Source of the DNA: Marinihelvus sp942491555
GTDB lineage: Bacteria; Pseudomonadota; Gammaproteobacteria; Xanthomonadales; SZUA-36
Direction of reading: 5' to 3'
Assembly: GCA_942491555.1 (NCBI GenBank)
Contig: CALOBN010000002.1
Span: 495,204-559,203, forward strand
DNA: 64,000 nucleotides
Position numbers and translations under genes: made by a program. A model generated the notes under the pieces. That model did not search any database. It was given only the letters and a program-made list of their open reading frames with translations, and was not told the DNA's origin. The number at the start of each line of letters is the position of its first letter. Positions within the stretch are counted from its first letter, which is position 1. Shown piece after piece: positions 59,151 through 64,000 of this stretch.

Positions 59151-59270
59151 GCGACGCCGTCGCCGAACGGAGCCTTCCCGCAGGGTCTCCGTCACGCGCC
59201 GGGCGGCCGGGCCGACTGAGACCGATTCGCGAGCGTCGATTCAGACGCTGCTCGGCCGCCGGGAACGAAT

Positions 59271-59330
59271 AAAGGGGTCGGATCCAATTAATTTGAGTTA
59301 GGCGGTCTGCCGACCTTTCCTGATCCCAGC
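59271..59330 (-). repeat. REP-like motif and RAYT end, copy at 59.3 kb
   Basis: AAAGGGGTCGGATCCAATTA and the complement of RAYT terminal codons, nearly identical to 49042-49100. Further degenerate units (ATCCGACCCC, CAGACCCC, CCGACCC) are clustered at 59476-59513 and a GGTGTCCCC unit at 59549. Confidence 0.7.
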
Positions 59331-59461
59331 TTAATGTCCAATTGATGCTCGATTTGGGACTTGAAAGACTCTCTCCCCGGGGCAAGCCCTTTGCGATTGC
59401 TGTGCCTGATTTCATCAACCTGGGACTTTTGCGGGGCATCATCGATGTGCGCGTCATAGGC
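59288..59461 (-). pseudogene. RAYT C-terminal fragment
   Basis: 58 codons in one frame: YDAHIDDAPQKSQVDEIRHS, NRKGLAPGRESFKSQIEHQL and the C-terminal DIKLGSGKVGRPPNSN with stop. This is the RAYT C-terminal third (EIRH and GRP(P/R) motifs). It is cut at its 5' side by GGGGTCGGATTCAAAG repeat sequence near 59470. It shares its end with the remnant at 47.5-48.0 kb. Confidence 0.72.
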
Positions 59462-59646
59462 ACTTTTTCTTTGAATCCGACCCCTTTTCCCAGACCCCTT
59501 TTTCCCGACCCTCTATCCATTCGCAAAATCAAGTTTAATGAATGCCGGTGTCCCCCGTTAATGATGAGAGCCAACGGCCATTAGACTACCCGGTCGAACT
59601 GTTTTAGCTTCCGCGGTTGGATTAATGGATTACACGAGTTGCCCTC

Positions 59647-59778
59647 ATGACATCTAATTTTCGGTTTTTGCAAGTTGCTGTGATCAGTGTGTTGTGTTCT
59701 GCATCGGCCAGTGCGGCTCGGGTGGTCTGGTCCGTCGATGGTCTCAGCCGCGACGTGCGCCAAACCCGCCGCCCCTAA
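59647..59778 (+). CDS. Short exported peptide or truncated gene
   Basis: 43 codons: signal-peptide-like MTSNFRFLQVAVISVLCSAS then ASAARVVWSVDGLSRDV and stop. The remainder of a once longer secreted protein may have been lost. The following 160 bases, to 59938, hold no gene but include a plausible TTGATT...TACTAT promoter-like pair near 59818-59835. Confidence 0.35.
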   Translation: MTSNFRFLQVAVISVLCSASASAARVVWSVDGLSRDVRQTRRP

Positions 59779-59938
59779 CAACAGTCAAAGCCTCGGGGCG
59801 TCGATACACTTGCTTTAATTGATTTGCTACTATCCTGGGCTGGGCTTGCTTTATGCAGCCTGAGCCTTTCGCTCCGGTGTCATGGAAATGACCCGTTGCG
59901 ATAAAACCAATAAACGATCCGTAAAAGGGGAATGTCAC

Positions 59939-61249
59939 ATGACAAGAATGAACAAGCTTTTTGCTTCCGTTATGCTTTTTGCGCTGCTTCCATTTCTGCC
60001 GCCCAGGCTTTGACGCCTACGCCACAACTCACAGGCGAGCCGTTCAATTGGAACGACAGCATGTTCGGCGATGGTGGCTTCACCTTCCCGCGACCCAGTG
60101 TTAGCTGCGATGGTTCGACCGTCGGCGGTAGCGTTTACGAGTTCAGAACACGACAATTTCAGGTAGATACTTCAGGGGAATACGAGATTACGTCCACCCA
60201 GGAAACCACTTTGATGGCATGATTTTCCTGTACGAGCGGGACGTTGATTTTTGCAGATGCGCCCGGTGATCTGAGTGACTTTATTGCCGCCAATGACGAC
60301 GATGAGTTCATCGGGCGCTCCAGTGATGTTCGTATTCCTCGAGCGCTGGGTCAGCTATGTGCTGGTGACCAGCACTCTTTCAGCAAGGCGAAACCGGTGA
60401 CTTTAAACTATATTGTTGGGCCGGGACAGGTCACCACAAACTTTGGAGGGACTGCTCAGTAGAAACCACTATAGGCAAGGGCTTTAATCGTCCCTTGAGT
60501 GATTGCGGGTCTGTTTCGCCCCTCTCCGGTTGCGTATGACACTCTCGCCTTCCGGGTGAATGTGAGTGGGGCGTATAGTTTTTCAGCATCCTGCGACGGC
60601 TACGATGGTTATCTGCACGTTTACGAAGGAGAGTTTAACCCGGCGTTACCTTTGCAAGGCTGCCTGGCTGCTAATGATGATGGCCCGGGAGGTATTGGTA
60701 CCTCTAACATCAGTTCAGTCAATCTGCTCGCCGGAAGAAACTACGTCGTGGTCGCTTCGGGATTCAGTGAATCGGATGCTGGTGACTATGAAGCCTGCAG
60801 CTAGTGGCCCCTGACGGAGACGACCGGAATATTCGCTGCGACTTCGGTTACACCAATGCCGCGTCTGTTGAGCCCGGTGCGCTTACGGGACTGTGGTTTG
60901 ATCCCTCTTTCGATGGGGCTGGATTCAATATTCTTGACTCTCCTCAGTCTCATCATTACGTACTATGGCTATATTAATGGCGATCAGCGCTGGCTGATCA
61001 GCACACAACTTCTTCCCGGAACACGTCACCCTGAACCGCTACGTGGACCTGGATTCTCCTGATTGGTGACACTGGGGATTCGACCTCACCCCAGCCGCCT
61101 TCTTCCCGGATACATGGGGCTCGCTCCGCATCCAGATTTCCGCTTGCGATAGGGCGACTGTGTGGATCTTTTCGCTGTTTGGAGATTTTGAGGAGTTTGA
61201 GCTTGTCCGACTGGCCGGAAATAACAGCCGGGACTGCTCAGCATTTTAG
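59939..61249 (+). pseudogene. Secreted multi-domain protein, multiple frameshifts
   Basis: Starts MTRMNKLFASVMLFALLPF (signal peptide, AGGGGAATG upstream), then shifts: ISAAQALTPTPQLTGEPFNW ... EYEITSTQE; FDGMIFLYERD; DAPGDLSDFIAANDDDEFIG; FVFLERWVSYVLVTST; then YDTLAFRVNVSGAYSFSASC ... NYVVVASGFSESDAGDYE; then GLWFDPSFDGAGFNILDS ... YINGDQRWLISTQLLP; ending LRIQISACDRATVWIFSLFG with a stop at 61249. Two repeats look like pre-peptidase-type beta domains. The DPSFDGAGF ... DQRWLI part is the same domain type as in the 812-residue secreted protein. At least five frame changes. Confidence 0.68.
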
Positions 61250-61300
61250 TTAGATTTTTGAAGCCTGAATGAGCAGTACGCTTATAGAGCAACAGGATAA

Positions 61301-61328
61301 AAAGCCCGCCAGCAGGCGGGCTTTTTTT
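61301..61328 (+). terminator. Strong rho-independent terminator
   Basis: AAAGCCCGCC / GGCGGGCTTT with the 4-base loop AGCA, then a T7 run. It follows the secreted-protein pseudogene by about 50 bases. Confidence 0.9.
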
Positions 61329-61509
61329 GGTCGGTTAATGACGGGTTACAGCAAGAGGGCTTTGCCCTTTCACCGCGCCCGCGGCTTTGGAGCGGGTTTG
61401 TAAAATGAGGGTTGCCTCTTTCAGTATGGTGGTCAGCTGGTCCTTCCATCAAACTGGTAAGTCTCATCTGTTTCAATAGAAGTGTCAGGTTAAACATGGC
61501 CTAGTACAA

Positions 61510-63471
61510 ATGAGCTTGCGCTACAGAGTCTACCTTCCTGTATTGGTCGTATTTGTCGGTGTCCTTCATGCCTATCTTTTTCTGAGTGGGTATCGGCTGA
61601 CGGCCGATGACATTACTTATCACCTCCATGCCATGAACGGTCTGGCCGAGTCCTGACAAGAGGTCAAGAGGGAGCAATGTCCCAGGCCGGAATGGACATT
61701 TTTTCTCTTTGCCGCTGTCCTTTCTTGCCTCCCATTTGGCGGAATACCTGCCGTTTCGTGTTTTCTCCGTCGCACTGTTCTTTGCCAGCTTCTTCCTGGC
61801 GGCACGATACGTCGACATAATTTCCGTAAATCCAGTATTGGATGGTTCCTGCTACTGTGTCTGTTTGCCTTTCACGGTCTTGACTATTTTCATTTGTCTC
61901 CAAACTCATACCCCTTGATTTTTCCGTATCCGTGTTCCTGATCCTTTATCCATATACGTTTGCTCAAGATCAGGCAAAACCTTCCTGCAGACAATCAATC
62001 CAAAGGTCTGTTCTGGTTGGCTCTGTGCCTGCTCGCCATGCTCTTCAACGAATTTTCTTTCGCGTTTGCACTGTCCCTGATTCTGATCGAATTAGTCACG
62101 CGCATGATTTTTACCCGTTACCGCGCCGGGAACTGGCGCTATGGGCTCTTGGCACGTCTGCCGGCAACGGTCCTCCTCGCGAATACTTTTCGATCGTGTT
62201 CCTGTTTGCCCTGATCTACTCAGGTTTCAGGCTCGCCAATCCATCCATGTATGAGGGAAATCAGCCAACCGGGATCGCACAGCCCATGCTCATGCTGAAA
62301 ACCATGGCAGGGCACGCATCGGGTGCTTCCGCTTTTTCTACGATCTTCCGATCCGGGGCTTCACCCCTGCATCTCGCAAGGAACTGGATTTCGCTTCTGT
62401 GGTTGTCTTGACCGTATTTTTCATGGCGACCCTATCGGCTTTCATCCTTATTGATGAGCCATATCCTGCGGGACACGGTAACGAAAAGAATTCAGACAAA
62501 GATCTGGATGGCAGCATAACAGTCGCTCTTCTCCGCTCTGCTGGTCGCCGCCCCGGCTGCATCCTCGGAGAAGCACTAGCATTGGTGTCACAGTTTGAGT
62601 AATTGCGCTTATCTCGACAGCAGTTTGTCCTATCTCGGATTCGGCATTTCGCTGGCTTGCGTCATTTTGGGCGTATCGTCCTGGATTTTTCGAGGCAGGT
62701 GGGCAGCAGAAAATCGGTTGCTTATACGTTGAGTATAGTCCTGAAATTGACGGCAACACTGGGGCATGCCTACAACATGCGCATGGAACGCCAGATGGAG
62801 CGTTCAGTCGCTGCCTGAAGTCGTGCACAAGACCTTTATGTGCGCTCCTGCGTGGTTCAGGCGCCTCGTTCGGCCCTCAATGCCGCAGGCGATTGACCCT
62901 TATTCTGGCGTCTCCGTTCATCCGAATTTCGACCTGCAGACCTATTGGGCTAACACCTGTCCGGTCAGGGTAGTCGCGCTGATTGCGGGAACCCTGCAGA
63001 AACGGTAGCTATATTGTATCCGGAGATCGGGCGCGGTCAGAAGATGATGTTCACAGATACCGGCCTTGGCTTCGACATACCTGCTGGATGGCTGGTCCCG
63101 GCCAGAAGTATGGGGGACATGGTCAATCGGTGAATACGCGACATTGATTCTTCCGTTGGATCCCGAGGCGGAAGAGATCGTCTTGGAGTTGCAGGCCCTG
63201 GTCGTCGAGTCTCACCCGACACAAACAGTCGTGATCAGCACAAATGATGGACTGTTGGGTAAATTTTGCAATTTCTGAACGGTAAGGGAATGAAATCACC
63301 CTGAGGTTACCCCGAAGGAACTACCCGGGTGCGCCTGAAGATCATTTCGTCATCCTCCGGTTCGAATTGCCAGAGGCCGTCACCCCGTCCGAATTGACGC
63401 TCAGCAGTGATAGAAGGCGCCTGGCCATTGGCCTGGCTTTCCTTGGCCGTCAGGTAGTCCTGTATGGGTAG
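61510..63471 (+). pseudogene. Multi-pass membrane protein, glycosyltransferase-like, many frameshifts
   Basis: Begins SLRYRVYLPVLVVFVGVLHA and LFLSGYRLTADDITYHLHAM; then in other frames SFLASHLAEYLPFRVFSVAL, LFNEFSFAFALSLILIELVT, LANPSMYEGNQPTGIAQPML. The C-terminal part reads YLLDGWSRPEVWGTWSIGEY ... LVVESHPTQTVVIST, then NEITLRLPRRNYPGAPEDHF ... DRRRLAIGLAFLGRQVV and stop at 63471. The GWSxPExWGTWS domain with a late RRLAIGL motif is found at the end of membrane glycosyl- or phosphoglycerol-transferase-like proteins. More than eight frame changes. Start chosen at ATG 61510. Confidence 0.6.
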
Positions 63472-63518
63472 CGCATGCCGAAGAATCGCAGTGCCGGATA
63501 CATTTCGTGGAAGCAGGG

Positions 63519-64000
63519 CTAAATCTCACCGTGCCCGCAGCCGCCCGCGGCTCGACGACATCGTTGTCGCGCGATGGCTAAATACCAGAACCACGCCAGT
63601 TTAAACATCAATCCGCCAAGCATCAGAAGTGCCAATAACATAGCGATTAGCCCATAGTGACTGAGGGTTGGAACCGCTAATGCTGGAGACAGGCTGCCAA
63701 AATTCAGGTTGGCAACACAAAGCAAAAATGGTGGCGCCTCGATTACTATTCTTTGCACAGCCCCGTTAAAGTTGAATACATCAGATTCTCTGCTGATGAA
63801 GCCTGGGCGTCGATTTCAACGCCATTTGCATCAAAGGCGGTGATCGTGACGCCGCTGAGGCGGGCGACCACCAGCTCGACAGCGAGATTAATCGCCGGAC
63901 TGGTAAACTCGATTTCAAATGAACCTGCTGAACCTTCGAAAACACCGTTAACATTATCCGGCGTGAAGGGATCAGTAGCGGTATAAACGTTAAGATCTGA
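63519..64000 (-). pseudogene. IPTL-CTERM-type secreted protein, C-terminal part, frameshifted
   Basis: Enters from the right edge: DLNVYTATDPFTPDNVNGVF, SPAINLAVELVVARLSGVTI and TAFDANGVEIDAQASSAE, then a frame change near 63796 to ESDVFNFNGAVQRIVIEAPP, LCVANLNFGSLSP and the sorting tail AVPTLSHYGLIAMLLALLML followed by a basic end. The tail fits the IPTL-CTERM pattern (xPTLSxxGL, hydrophobic helix, Arg/Lys cluster). It is convergent with the membrane-protein pseudogene. Confidence 0.6.

Overview
The window looks like a chromosomal segment of a high-GC gammaproteobacterium. The evidence is the order queA-tgt-yajC-secD-secF, an IlvM-type acetolactate synthase small subunit, an enteric-style ilv attenuator, RAYT/REP-type repeats and an IPTL-CTERM-like sorting tail. 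A relative of Xanthomonadales/Lysobacterales or Woeseiales would fit, but no rRNA or tRNA is present to fix this.

Positions 1-9.9 kb: the end of a tryptophan-catabolic pair (kynU partial plus a cyclase-family hydrolase); the queuosine/secretion cluster queA, a SAM methyltransferase, tgt, yajC, secD, secF; an intergenic element of nested palindromes; and the glutathione-dependent formaldehyde pair frmA-frmB. From 10 to 12.5 kb lie an alkyltransferase-like DNA repair protein, a DUF6498-like membrane protein, MscS and a small unknown protein.

Positions 12.5-32 kb are a branched-chain amino acid (BCAA) supercluster. A leftward catabolic run (leucine dehydrogenase, isovaleryl-CoA dehydrogenase, thiolase, MCC carboxyltransferase subunit, methylglutaconyl-CoA hydratase, SDR dehydrogenase) diverges from a rightward biosynthetic operon ilvD-ilvC-ilvG-ilvM-leuA-ilvE-leuC-leuD-leuB-ilvA. 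Upstream of ilvD are a good promoter, a leader peptide with a Leu/Val/Ile codon run, mutually exclusive hairpins and a terminator, which together read as a transcription attenuator. icmF, encoding a fused isobutyryl-CoA mutase about 9 kb further on, extends the BCAA theme; it carries an in-frame insertion built from palindromic repeats.

Positions 32-47.5 kb hold mostly envelope and housekeeping genes: a META lipoprotein, an M16 peptidase lipoprotein, a DUF3313-like protein, a BON protein, an esterase lipoprotein, an amidohydrolase, icmF, and several small exported or membrane proteins.

Positions 47.5-64 kb are accessory. RAYT (REP-associated tyrosine transposase) remnants, IS91-like transposase ends and a 185-bp direct repeat (49073-49257 and 55422-55606, one mismatch) bracket a three-gene cassette: an ECF sigma factor, a Ser/Thr kinase with TPR-like repeats, and a large secreted protein with a lipase-like nucleophile elbow. 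Directly after the right-hand repeat almost every gene (DUF481, AsmA-like, secreted proteins, a membrane glycosyltransferase-like protein, an IPTL-CTERM protein) is interrupted by frameshifts although the protein sequence on each side of each shift remains good. This is either a decaying island or a low-accuracy or mis-joined stretch of assembly.
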